64,000 bases of DNA, from contig NZ_RXHU01000049.1 in assembly GCF_003955665.1 (NCBI RefSeq), positions 24,511 to 88,510 of the forward strand, given 5' to 3'. The number at the start of each line of letters is the position of its first letter. The first letter of the stretch is position 1. Both the position numbers and the translations under genes were made by a program. The notes beneath the pieces are model-generated. The model did not search any database. It had not been told where the DNA came from and saw only the letters and a list, made by a program, of their open reading frames with translations. Positions 54,943-62,199 of the stretch are shown here, one piece after another. This DNA comes from Paenibacillus whitsoniae (GTDB lineage: Bacteria; Bacillota; Bacilli; Paenibacillales; NBRC-103111).

Positions 54943-56451
54943 TTAAGCCGTCGTCGCCGCACGGTCTTTCCCTTTGTCCGACTCGCCGGCGTTGCGGTTC
55001 GCCGCATCGCGGTCGAGCTGCATCTCCTCGACGGTTTTCACTTTCAAGCGCGCTGCGCCCTCATTCGCTCGCGTTGGGATGAGGTTGCCGGATACCATGC
55101 GCACTTTTGCTTCGGCAATGGCTGCCGCGTATTGCGGAAGCCACTTCTCACCGGCAATCAGCATCTCGTCGACCATTTGCCAAATCTCTTTCGGGTTGCA
55201 CACTGCGCCGACGAGCGGGTCCATCATGAACGCCTGGCGCAGCAGCTTGTCGTCGCCATGGACGGCCGCTTCCACCGCCAGCCGCTGCACGGAGATGCTG
55301 ACGTTGCACACGGCAGCAGGCCCAAGCGGCAGATCTCCGACAAGCGGCATCGAGATGCCGTTGCGGTCGACATAGCCCGGCGCTTCAATGATGCAGTCCG
55401 CTGGGAGGTTCGAGATAACGCCGCGGTTCACCACGTTGAAGTGCCCGCGGTATACGCGGCCGGTCTCCAGCCCTTCAATGATGTACGAACCGTGCTCATC
55501 GCTTCTGCGGTCCGGCGCATAGACCATCGCCGGATCTTTCATCCAGTTCGGGAAATCCGTCTCGAACCAGCTGCGCCCTTCCGTACAGACGCGCAAATAG
55601 CCGCCGGTTTCGCCGTTGATCCAGGAGCCGAGATCGATCCAGTCCTGGATTTCGCCAGCTCTTTTGCGATACCATGGCACGTATTCACTGAGATGGCCGT
55701 TCGATTCCGTGCTGTAATAGCCGAAGCGGCGCAGCATGTCGATGCGGACTTTCTCCGTGCGCGCGTAGTCCTCGTGTTTTTCAAACGCTTCAAGCAGACC
55801 TGCAGTCAAATCCTGGCCGTTATGCTTCGCTTGAATGTACCAGGTCTGATGATTGATGCCGGCGCAGACGATGTCCACGTCTTCGCGTTTCAAACCGTAT
55901 ACGTCGGCAATTTGCTTGTGGCCATGCTGAACGCCGTGGCAAAGCCCAATCGTGCGGACACCGCCGTACTTGTTGCAAGCCCACGTCAGCATCGCCATCG
56001 GATTCGCGTAGTTCAGCAACGTCGCATCCGGCCTCGCCACCTCGCGGATATCCGCGCAAATGCGAAGCATTTCCGCGATGCCGCGCTGTCCGTACATGAT
56101 GCCGCCGGCGCACAGCGTATCACCCACGCATTGGTCGACTCCATACTTCAGCGGGATGTCCACGTCTGTCGCAAACGCCTCCAATCCGCCGACGCGAATC
56201 GTACAGATCACATATTTGGCATCCTTGAGCGCTTCCTTGCGGTCTGTCGTCGACTGAATCTGAATCGCGAGTCCATTCTCGCGAATATCACGCTGGCACA
56301 GTTCCGTGACCATCTCCAGATTGTGCTCGTTAATGTCTGTAAAAGCAACTTCCATCTGCGAAAACTCAGGAACGGACAGCAAATCCCCTAACAATTTGCG
56401 CGTAAATCCGATGCTGCCTGCCCCAATGAATGCTACCTTAAATTTGCTCAT
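54943..56451 (-). CDS. Glycoside hydrolase family 4 (NAD/Mn-dependent) glycosidase, CHGV type
   Basis: Cytosolic GH4 enzyme (502 residues) that uses NAD+ and a divalent metal to cleave alpha-glycosides by an oxidation-elimination mechanism. Motifs seen: Rossmann VAFIGAGSIGFTRKLL, NYANPMAMLTWAC, the metal-binding Cys in GLCHGVQHG (about 174-182), and GINHQTWYI. In GH4 the CHxV tetrad tracks substrate: CHSV for alpha-glucosidase/galactosidase, CNVP for phospho-sugars, CHEV reported for alpha-galacturonidase, CHGx for alpha-glucuronidase. CHGV here therefore points to a glucuronide. An extra Lys/Glu/Ala tail after about 480 is unusual. Context is a uronate pathway. Confidence 0.85.
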   Translation of the reverse strand: MSKFKVAFIGAGSIGFTRKLLGDLLSVPEFSQMEVAFTDINEHNLEMVTELCQRDIRENGLAIQIQSTTDRKEALKDAKYVICTIRVGGLEAFATDVDIPLKYGVDQCVGDTLCAGGIMYGQRGIAEMLRICADIREVARPDATLLNYANPMAMLTWACNKYGGVRTIGLCHGVQHGHKQIADVYGLKREDVDIVCAGINHQTWYIQAKHNGQDLTAGLLEAFEKHEDYARTEKVRIDMLRRFGYYSTESNGHLSEYVPWYRKRAGEIQDWIDLGSWINGETGGYLRVCTEGRSWFETDFPNWMKDPAMVYAPDRRSDEHGSYIIEGLETGRVYRGHFNVVNRGVISNLPADCIIEAPGYVDRNGISMPLVGDLPLGPAAVCNVSISVQRLAVEAAVHGDDKLLRQAFMMDPLVGAVCNPKEIWQMVDEMLIAGEKWLPQYAAAIAEAKVRMVSGNLIPTRANEGAARLKVKTVEEMQLDRDAANRNAGESDKGKDRAATTA

Positions 56452-56564
56452 TATTCTCGTCCTCCCGCTTGACTGATCTTCATCGTCATTGTATCAGTCA
56501 TCGCAAGGAAACCGTTATCAAAATCCTCACCACTATCGCAGCATTTTGTCAAAAATTCTAACCT

Positions 56565-57470
56565 CTATCTGGGAACGATCCATTTGTGCGTGTTCATGGA
56601 ATTGCGATATTCCGCCGGCGTCCGATTCGTATGCGCCTTAAACAGCATGTGAAAATATTGCCGGCTGCCAATGCCGACATAGTCGCAAATCTCCGCGATC
56701 GGGACATCGGTTTCCAGCAGGAGCATGCACGCTTTGTCCATGCGCAGCGTCGTCAAGTACGCCATCATCGTCTGGCCCGTCACCTTTTTGAAAATGCGCT
56801 GCAAATAGCCCGGGTGCAGGCTAACGGCTTGCGCAATGTCTTTGACCTGCATGTCGCGGTCATAATTTTGCTGCATAAATGCCATACTTTGCTTGACGTA
56901 GTAGTCGCTTGGCTCGGAAGCGCCCTGCCTTGTCTCTTCCCGCAGTCTGGCGATACGAACGAGCAATTGCACGAACAACAGTTGAACGAGCATCTCGCTG
57001 CGGCCGGCACCTTTATCGAGCTCGAGCACAAGGCTCTTCATGACGTAGTACACCTCGTCCGGATCGCGCAGCACCAGGTAAGACTCCGTCTCCTTTAAAA
57101 AAGTCGCCACGACCTCCTCCGCCATGGCCAACTGGAGAATGGACGGCAGCGCGCCGCTATGCGGCACGTAGCGGAATTCAACATTCAGCATGCGGCACGG
57201 ACCCGTTTCTCCGACAAGCAGCCGGTGCGGAACGGTAGCGTCCAGCACAATGAATTCCCCTTTTTTGAGCTTCACACAGTTGATTTGGCGGGATGACAGC
57301 TGCAATTCCACGTCGCAAGTACCGTCAATGACATACATAATTTCCGCGAATTCGTGGGTATGAAAAGGCATTTGAAACCCTTGCCACTGCTTAAAATAAT
57401 ACGCCACCACTTGCGGTTGAACGTGCTCCTCCGTCAAGCGGGCGGGAAATAGTCCATGTGCATCAGGCAT
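56565..57470 (-). CDS. AraC-family transcriptional regulator with cupin sensor
   Basis: A 301-residue regulator. The N-terminal cupin (about 30-95) carries HTHEFAEIMYVIDGT and VPHRLLVGETGP. The C-terminal double helix-turn-helix (about 195-295) has VKDIAQAVSLHPGYLQRIFKKVTGQ and ICDYVGIGSRQYFHMLFKAHTNRTPAEYR. It is the first gene of the leftward arm of the uronate locus. It lies 113 bp before the GH4 gene and divergent from kduI, so it is a candidate activator responding to a uronic acid. The start follows AAAGGACGG. Confidence 0.9.
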   Translation of the reverse strand: MPDAHGLFPARLTEEHVQPQVVAYYFKQWQGFQMPFHTHEFAEIMYVIDGTCDVELQLSSRQINCVKLKKGEFIVLDATVPHRLLVGETGPCRMLNVEFRYVPHSGALPSILQLAMAEEVVATFLKETESYLVLRDPDEVYYVMKSLVLELDKGAGRSEMLVQLLFVQLLVRIARLREETRQGASEPSDYYVKQSMAFMQQNYDRDMQVKDIAQAVSLHPGYLQRIFKKVTGQTMMAYLTTLRMDKACMLLLETDVPIAEICDYVGIGSRQYFHMLFKAHTNRTPAEYRNSMNTHKWIVPR

Positions 57471-57530
57471 GCGATTCCGTCCTTTCCATTAAGGGGTCTA
57501 CCGTCATTGTAAGCCGGACGCAGACAAAAG

Positions 57531-57558
57531 AAAATCCCTCCCGGGATCAGGAGGGACT
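57531..57558 (-). terminator. Terminator after the 52-residue protein gene
   Basis: TCCCTCC (57535-57541) pairs with GGAGGGA (57550-57556); on the minus strand it is followed by TTTTC. It separates the small gene from the AraC gene. Confidence 0.75.
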
Positions 57559-57562
57559 TGCC

Positions 57563-57721
57563 TTACTCGTCGCGGTCTTGCGGCGAGAATGCCTTTTTCA
57601 CATTATCCATGATTTCCTCGACCGCTTCGCTGACCAAATCGGTTGGCGTGGTAGCTTCTTCCTCCGGCTTTGTAGGGATCGTATCTTGGCAGACATGATC
57701 GAAGTAATGGCTTTTGTCCAT
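57563..57721 (-). CDS. Small acidic protein of unknown function (52 aa)
   Basis: The start MDKSHYFDHVCQDT is nine bases after AGGAGG, giving 52 residues. An extended frame of 102 codons running further upstream is not supported by a ribosome site. The sequence is Glu/Asp-rich, has one Cys and one His, and no membrane segment. It lies between AraC and kduI, facing the AraC side, and has its own terminator. The function is unknown; a binding or regulatory role is conceivable. Confidence 0.65.
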   Translation of the reverse strand: MDKSHYFDHVCQDTIPTKPEEEATTPTDLVSEAVEEIMDNVKKAFSPQDRDE

Positions 57722-57824
57722 CGGGCAGACCCTCCTATCGAAATGTAAAGCTGCATTCGTTTCCTTGTTGTTTGCGTAATCGCCTATGTTTATGCACACT
57801 CGCGAGGCAGCAGAGAAATCCCTC

Positions 57825-57887
57825 TTGCCTAAACGCGAGAGTTGGAGTAAATTAAACCTATATGAACACATATCAACACAAATAAAC
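57825..57887 (+). promoter_or_regulatory. Promoter and operator region of kduI
   Basis: TTGCCT (57825-57830), 17 bp, TAAATT (57848-57853). Directly downstream are TATATGAAC (57859-57867) and CAAATAAAC (57879-57887), 20 bp apart start to start. The pair matches CAAATGAAC-N11-CAAATGAAC near the cupin gene, written in the plus orientation. Bound protein here would block initiation or early elongation. Confidence 0.55.
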
Positions 57888-57913
57888 CTAATGTGAAAAA
57901 GGAGACCTCATCC

Positions 57914-58747
57914 ATGGATATTCGCTATGCGTCCCACCCGAATGAAGTTAAACAGTTTGACACTGAACGTCTGCAATCCGAGTTTCAAATCAGCAACCTT
58001 TTCAAAGAAAATGAAGTGACGCTCGTTTACTCTCACGTAGACCGTTTTATCATCGGCGGCGTTGTGCCAACGACACAAGCGGTTCAATTGCAAAGCGATC
58101 GTAAAAATATGGCTGCCGACTACTTCCTGGAGCGCCGCGAAATCGGCATCATCAACATCGGCGCGCGCGGTACGATTACCGTTGACGGCACAGCTTACAC
58201 CATGGACAGCAAAGACTGCATCTACATCGGCCTTGGCTCCAAAGAAATTACATTCGCTAGCGACAACGCTTCCGAGCCTGCGAAATTCTATTTCAACTCC
58301 ACGCCTGCGCACAAAACGTACCCGACGGTGAAAGCGGCGATCAGCGAAGCGACGCCTGCACACCTGGGCAGCATCAATACGTCCAATGAGCGCACGATCT
58401 ACAAATACATCCACCTTGACGGCATCCAAAGCTGTCAACTGGTTATGGGCATGACGCTCTTGAAACCGGGCAACATGTGGAATACCATGCCAAGTCACAC
58501 GCACAACCGCCGTTCCGAAGTGTACCTGTACTTCGATATGCCGGAAGATGCGGTTGTTTTCCACATGATGGGTGAGCCGCAGCAAACGCGCCACATCGTG
58601 ATGCGCAATGAGCAAGCGGTCATCTCCCCTAGCTGGTCCATTCACAGCGGTGTTGGTACAAATAATTACACATTCATTTGGGGAATGGCAGGCGAAAACC
58701 AAATGTTCGACGATATGGACGCGGTCGCGATGAAAGACCTGAAATAA
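57914..58747 (+). CDS. kduI: 5-keto-4-deoxyuronate isomerase KduI
   Basis: Converts 5-keto-4-deoxyuronate (from pectin or glycuronide breakdown) to 2,5-diketo-3-deoxygluconate. The 277 residues are the usual length. The zinc-binding pattern is seen in MPSHTHNRRSEVYLYFDM (HxH...E, about residues 194-211) and a later His in WSIHSGVG. The ATG at 57914 lies nine bases after AAGGAG. It is first in the arm kduI-DeoR-kduD-isomerase. Confidence 0.95.
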   Translation: MDIRYASHPNEVKQFDTERLQSEFQISNLFKENEVTLVYSHVDRFIIGGVVPTTQAVQLQSDRKNMAADYFLERREIGIINIGARGTITVDGTAYTMDSKDCIYIGLGSKEITFASDNASEPAKFYFNSTPAHKTYPTVKAAISEATPAHLGSINTSNERTIYKYIHLDGIQSCQLVMGMTLLKPGNMWNTMPSHTHNRRSEVYLYFDMPEDAVVFHMMGEPQQTRHIVMRNEQAVISPSWSIHSGVGTNNYTFIWGMAGENQMFDDMDAVAMKDLK

Positions 58748-58781
58748 TCGGTCTTCCGGGCCAAAGAATGGATGATACACG

Positions 58782-59537
58782 ATGAATCCTTTGCGCCGAT
58801 ACGAAACGATCATGGAGGTGCTGCTTGCTCAGAAGGAAGTTACGGTGAGCGAGCTTAGCGAACGCCTGGCTGTTACCGGCAAAACGATTCGCGAAGATTT
58901 GGCCAAGTTGGAAGAAAAGGGTCTGCTCGTCCGCATACATGGCGGCGCGATGCTGGCCCAAAGCGACCAGCTTGGCATTCTTTCTGCGAAGGCGCCTAAC
59001 GTCAAGCATACTGACAAAAAGTCGGAAATTGCTAGCCTGGCGCTCCGATATATTCAGCCGCGGGACATCATCGCCCTCGACAGCGGCAGCACCACGCTTG
59101 AAATCGCCCGGCGGCTGGACAATCAGCCGCTGACGGTGGTGACGAACGATCTTTTTATCATCTCCGAGCTCGTGCATAAAGATGAAATCCGCTTAGTCGT
59201 TCCCGGCGGCTACCGCTTGAGGAATATGTTGACCGGACCGGAAGCCGTCGAATACGTGAAAGGGCTCAATATCCAAAAAGCTTTCCTATCGGCGACCGGC
59301 GTTCATCTTCAGCACGGCTTTACCATTTACACAAGCGATCTCGTGGAGTATAAACGCGCTTTAATCGGGTCCAGCGCGACGGTCTACGGGGTTGTCGACC
59401 ATTACAAATTCGGCCAGTGCGCTTTGCGAACGTTCGCTTCGCTATCCGAAATGGCGATGATTCTGACCGATAGCGGTCTCTCCGATGAAACCGCGCAAAG
59501 CTTCCGGGACGCAGGCATCGATATTGTCACTCATTAG
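58782..59537 (+). CDS. DeoR-family transcriptional regulator
   Basis: A 251-residue sugar-responsive regulator. The N-terminal winged helix VSELSERLAVTGKTIREDLAKLEEKGLLVRIHGGAM (about 20-55) is the DeoR signature. The C-terminal sensor fold contains IALDSGSTTLEIARRL and VTNDLFIISEL, as in the family's phosphosugar-binding domain. It lies between kduI and kduD in one operon, so it is the strongest candidate to bind the shared 20-bp-spaced direct repeats and repress both arms. The ATG is 34 bp after kduI. Confidence 0.93.
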   Translation: MNPLRRYETIMEVLLAQKEVTVSELSERLAVTGKTIREDLAKLEEKGLLVRIHGGAMLAQSDQLGILSAKAPNVKHTDKKSEIASLALRYIQPRDIIALDSGSTTLEIARRLDNQPLTVVTNDLFIISELVHKDEIRLVVPGGYRLRNMLTGPEAVEYVKGLNIQKAFLSATGVHLQHGFTIYTSDLVEYKRALIGSSATVYGVVDHYKFGQCALRTFASLSEMAMILTDSGLSDETAQSFRDAGIDIVTH

Positions 59538-59554
59538 GGGAAAAGGGGTACGTT

Positions 59555-60307
59555 ATGACACTTTTTAATCTTGCAGGTAAAACAGCTCTCGTAACCGGCG
59601 CATCCGGCGGACTCGGTCAAGGCATGGCGATTGGACTGGCGGAAGCCGGTGCAAACGTGATTGCCGTATCTTCCTCCGAAAGCGTTCAAACGGTGGAAGC
59701 GATTCGCGCACTTGGCGGCAAAGCCGAGTTGATCGCAGCGGATCTGAGCAACGAAGACGTGCTCGAAGATGTAGTAAAACGCGCTATTGGTATCTATGGC
59801 GGCATCGACATTCTCGTGAACAACGCGGGCATTATCCGTCGTACACCTGCGGTTGATCACGCGCGCCAAGACTGGCACGACGTGATTGACCTCAACCTGA
59901 ATTCGGCGTTCTTCCTGTGCCAATTGGTTGGCCGTCACATGATTGAACGCGGCAGCGGCAAAATCATCAACATCGCTTCCATGCTAACCTACCAAGGCGG
60001 CATTAACGTGCCTGGCTACACCGCAAGCAAGCACGCGATTGCCGGTGTAACGAAAGCGCTGGCGAACGAATGGGCCGGCAAAGGCATTCAAATCAATGCC
60101 ATCGCGCCTGGCTATATGACAACGAACAACACGGCGCCGATCCTGAAGGATGAAGCGCGCACCAAATCCATTACCGATCGTATCCCGGCAGGACGTTGGG
60201 GTTCTCCTGAGGACTTGAAAGGTCCTGTGGTGTTCCTGGCTTCCCAGGCTTCCGATTACATGAACGGCCACGTGCTTTGCGTGGACGGCGGATGGATGGC
60301 GCGCTAA
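59555..60307 (+). CDS. kduD: 2-dehydro-3-deoxy-D-gluconate 5-dehydrogenase KduD
   Basis: NAD-dependent SDR that reduces 2,5-diketo-3-deoxygluconate to KDG after KduI. The 250 residues contain TGASGGLGQG (about 14-23), NNAGII, the catalytic Ser in INIASMLTYQGG, and Tyr-Lys in GYTASKHAIAG. C-terminal VFLASQASDYMNGHVLCVDGGW is typical of KduD. The stop codon overlaps the next start (TAATG). KDG kinase and aldolase (kdgK, kdgA) are not in the window. Confidence 0.94.
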   Translation: MTLFNLAGKTALVTGASGGLGQGMAIGLAEAGANVIAVSSSESVQTVEAIRALGGKAELIAADLSNEDVLEDVVKRAIGIYGGIDILVNNAGIIRRTPAVDHARQDWHDVIDLNLNSAFFLCQLVGRHMIERGSGKIINIASMLTYQGGINVPGYTASKHAIAGVTKALANEWAGKGIQINAIAPGYMTTNNTAPILKDEARTKSITDRIPAGRWGSPEDLKGPVVFLASQASDYMNGHVLCVDGGWMAR

Positions 60308-61134
60308 TGGGATTCGGCACACTTGCTCATACCGTTGGCTGCCTGCCTCTGGCGGCGCTCACCGACAAACTGCGCAATCGCCCGATCGACTTCGTACAGC
60401 TGGCGCTAAGCAAAGCGATCGCCGACATCGATACGAGTCTTGGGCGCTTGAGCCCAGGGCTCGCGAGTCATATCGGCGAGCAATTTGACCGCGCCGGCCT
60501 GCGCATCGGCGTGCTCGGCTGTTACATCAATCCGGTCAATCCGGATGCGCAGCAGCGCCGCTATGAGATCGACCGTTTCAAAGAGCATCTGCGCTACGCG
60601 CGCGATTTCGGCACATCGATCGTCGCGACGGAAACCGGCGATCTCACAACTTATCGCGGGCAAGATCCTGAGCGCTTCGAGGAAATCGGCTGGAACATTT
60701 GCCGCCAGACGTTCGAAGAGCTCGCTGAGGAAGCGGAGCGTTGGGGCGTGACCATCGGCCTGGAGCCGGTGTTCACCCACACGCTTTCCTCGACGGAGAA
60801 AATGACTCGCATCCTGAACGAAATTCCGTCCAGCACGCTCGGCGTCGTATTCGATCCGGTGAACCTGCTGCCGCCGACGGAAGTGGATAGGCAGGAAGCG
60901 TTCCTCGATCATGCGCTGGCCACGTTCGGTTCGCGCATCGTGCTTGCGCACTTGAAAGACTTTGTCGTCGAAGGCGACAAGTTGACAGCCGTTCGTTCCG
61001 GCACAGGCCGTTTCGTGACGAAGACGTTCCTCGAGAAGCTTCACGCGGTGAAGCCCTGGGTCGATGTGTCCCTCGAGCAATTGGATGACACGACGCTGGA
61101 CAGCACGGTGCAGTATGTGAGAGCACTGCGCTAA
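60307..61134 (+). CDS. Sugar phosphate isomerase/epimerase (AP-endonuclease-2 TIM barrel)
   Basis: A TIM-barrel enzyme of 275 residues in the xylose-isomerase-like superfamily. Metal-binding residues are expected in GLEPVFTH (Glu at about 157), VFDPVNLLP and VLAHLKDFV, and SLEQLD near the end. Its start is coupled to the kduD stop (TAATG), so it acts in the same uronate pathway, perhaps isomerising a keto- or deoxy-uronate. A frame extending 30 bases upstream overlaps kduD and is not used. The substrate is unknown. Confidence 0.85.
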   Translation: MGFGTLAHTVGCLPLAALTDKLRNRPIDFVQLALSKAIADIDTSLGRLSPGLASHIGEQFDRAGLRIGVLGCYINPVNPDAQQRRYEIDRFKEHLRYARDFGTSIVATETGDLTTYRGQDPERFEEIGWNICRQTFEELAEEAERWGVTIGLEPVFTHTLSSTEKMTRILNEIPSSTLGVVFDPVNLLPPTEVDRQEAFLDHALATFGSRIVLAHLKDFVVEGDKLTAVRSGTGRFVTKTFLEKLHAVKPWVDVSLEQLDDTTLDSTVQYVRALR

Positions 61135-61138
61135 AAAT

Positions 61139-61183
61139 AAAGGTGTCCCCTGAGCCATGAAAACTGGCTTGGGGACACCTTTT
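61139..61183 (+). terminator. Terminator of the kduI operon
   Basis: AGGTGTCCCC (61141-61150) pairs perfectly with GGGGACACCT (61171-61180), with an inner GAGCCA/TGGCTT stem, and TTTT follows. Confidence 0.92.
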
Positions 61184-61261
61184 GCTGTTGTCGGTCCGCT
61201 CTACCTCTTCGCTCGATCGATACTGAGGAGCCTCGCATACTTTAAATGCTCCCTTGCCCCT

Positions 61262-61493
61262 AAGTCCCATCGCCTTGCTCACATAGCTCAACTGGAATTT
61301 CTCCAGTTCATTTAGGCGTTTTCCGCTAAAGGTGCACACGAACTGGAATTCCTCCAGCTCATTCGTACGCAGCAACGGCAAATTGGACCAAATCGCCGAA
61401 TTGAACGGGAGGTTTTCTCGTTCAAGGTGCGGAAAGACAGCCTGCCCGGCAAATGACATGGAGAAATTCCAGTTGAGTAGATGCATGGGACTT
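61262..61493. repeat. 232-bp element with terminal inverted repeats and AACTGGA palindromes
   Basis: AAGTCCCAT (61262-61270) is mirrored by ATGGGACTT (61485-61493). Further in, CTCAACTGGAATTTCTCCA appears at the left and again, inverted, at 61459-61477. A third related copy (AACTGGAATTCCTCCAGCT, 61341-61359) lies between. The left copy is itself a palindrome (AACTGGA-N5-TCCAGTT). No gene is supported within 61184-61532. The layout suggests a miniature inverted-repeat transposable element or structured repeat. Confidence 0.7.
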
Positions 61494-61532
61494 CGAGGAC
61501 ATGCAGCCCTCGACATGATGCAGCTTCGTCGG

Positions 61533-62177
61533 CTAGTCGACAATCACCGGCTTAGCGGGGTCCTTTAAGTACTCGAACATCAGCTGGATTTGCTTCTCCG
61601 TGTTGCGTTCCAGAGACAGCGGCGGGAGATTGTCCTCTGCGAAAAAAGCTACTTCGCTCGTCTCCAGCCCTCCGCCGGCCTGGCCGCCGACGATTTCGCA
61701 AAGAATAAATAGTTTGTAGATATGATAAGGCTCCGGCGGGTGATTGTGGAACTTTTTATCCAGCACGGCGAGCAGCCGCTCGGGCTTTACTTCGAATCCC
61801 GCTTCCTCCCGCACCTCTTTCACCGCGATCTCGGATGGCGAGTACCCAATGTCCGCCCATCCGCCGGGCATCGACCAGGCGCCGTCGATTTTTTCTCTGA
61901 CGAGAAGAATCTGCCCCTCGCGGAAAACAACACCGCGCACGTCTACCTTCGGCGTCGCATAGCCTTCGTCGCTGGCGAAGGTGAGCTTGATTTTCTCCCG
62001 GGATTCGAAGGTATATGCCTCCATGATCTCGACGCTCATCTCCCGCAGCTCTTCAAAACGTTCCCGATCATAGACGTCCCTGGAATACGTTAATCCGCTT
62101 TGCGCAATGGCCTGAATTTGTTTCGCCCAACGCAGCCAATTCGGCTGGTTAAGATCATCGGATGAATTGAGATTCAT
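61533..62177 (-). CDS. NUDIX hydrolase with N-terminal Nudix_N2-type domain
   Basis: Hydrolyses a nucleoside-diphosphate-linked compound. In the 214 residues, the first 65 match the N2 domain (LRWAKQIQAIAQSGLTYSRDVYDRERFEELRE) of ADP-ribose/ADP-sugar pyrophosphatases. The Nudix box is GGWADIGYSPSEIAVKEVREEAGFEV (about 102-127), complete with REVREE-type Glu. A C-terminal region HNHPPEPYHIYKLFILC follows. The start is ATG at 62177. It is a lone gene. The preferred substrate is unknown. Confidence 0.9.
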   Translation of the reverse strand: MNLNSSDDLNQPNWLRWAKQIQAIAQSGLTYSRDVYDRERFEELREMSVEIMEAYTFESREKIKLTFASDEGYATPKVDVRGVVFREGQILLVREKIDGAWSMPGGWADIGYSPSEIAVKEVREEAGFEVKPERLLAVLDKKFHNHPPEPYHIYKLFILCEIVGGQAGGGLETSEVAFFAEDNLPPLSLERNTEKQIQLMFEYLKDPAKPVIVD

Positions 62178-62199
62178 GGCGTTCCTCCCGGTCTAAAGT

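Noticed and set aside
57563..57871. 102-residue version of the small acidic protein
   Set aside because: The extension has no ribosome site, while AGGAGG sits correctly before the internal ATG at 57721.
60773..61543. 256-codon frame on the minus strand over the isomerase gene and repeat element
   Set aside because: It is antisense to a certain gene, crosses a strong terminator and has no recognisable domain.
61332..61568. 78-codon plus-strand frame in the repeat element
   Set aside because: It has no ribosome site, overlaps repeat sequence and the end of the NUDIX gene, and its translation resembles no protein.
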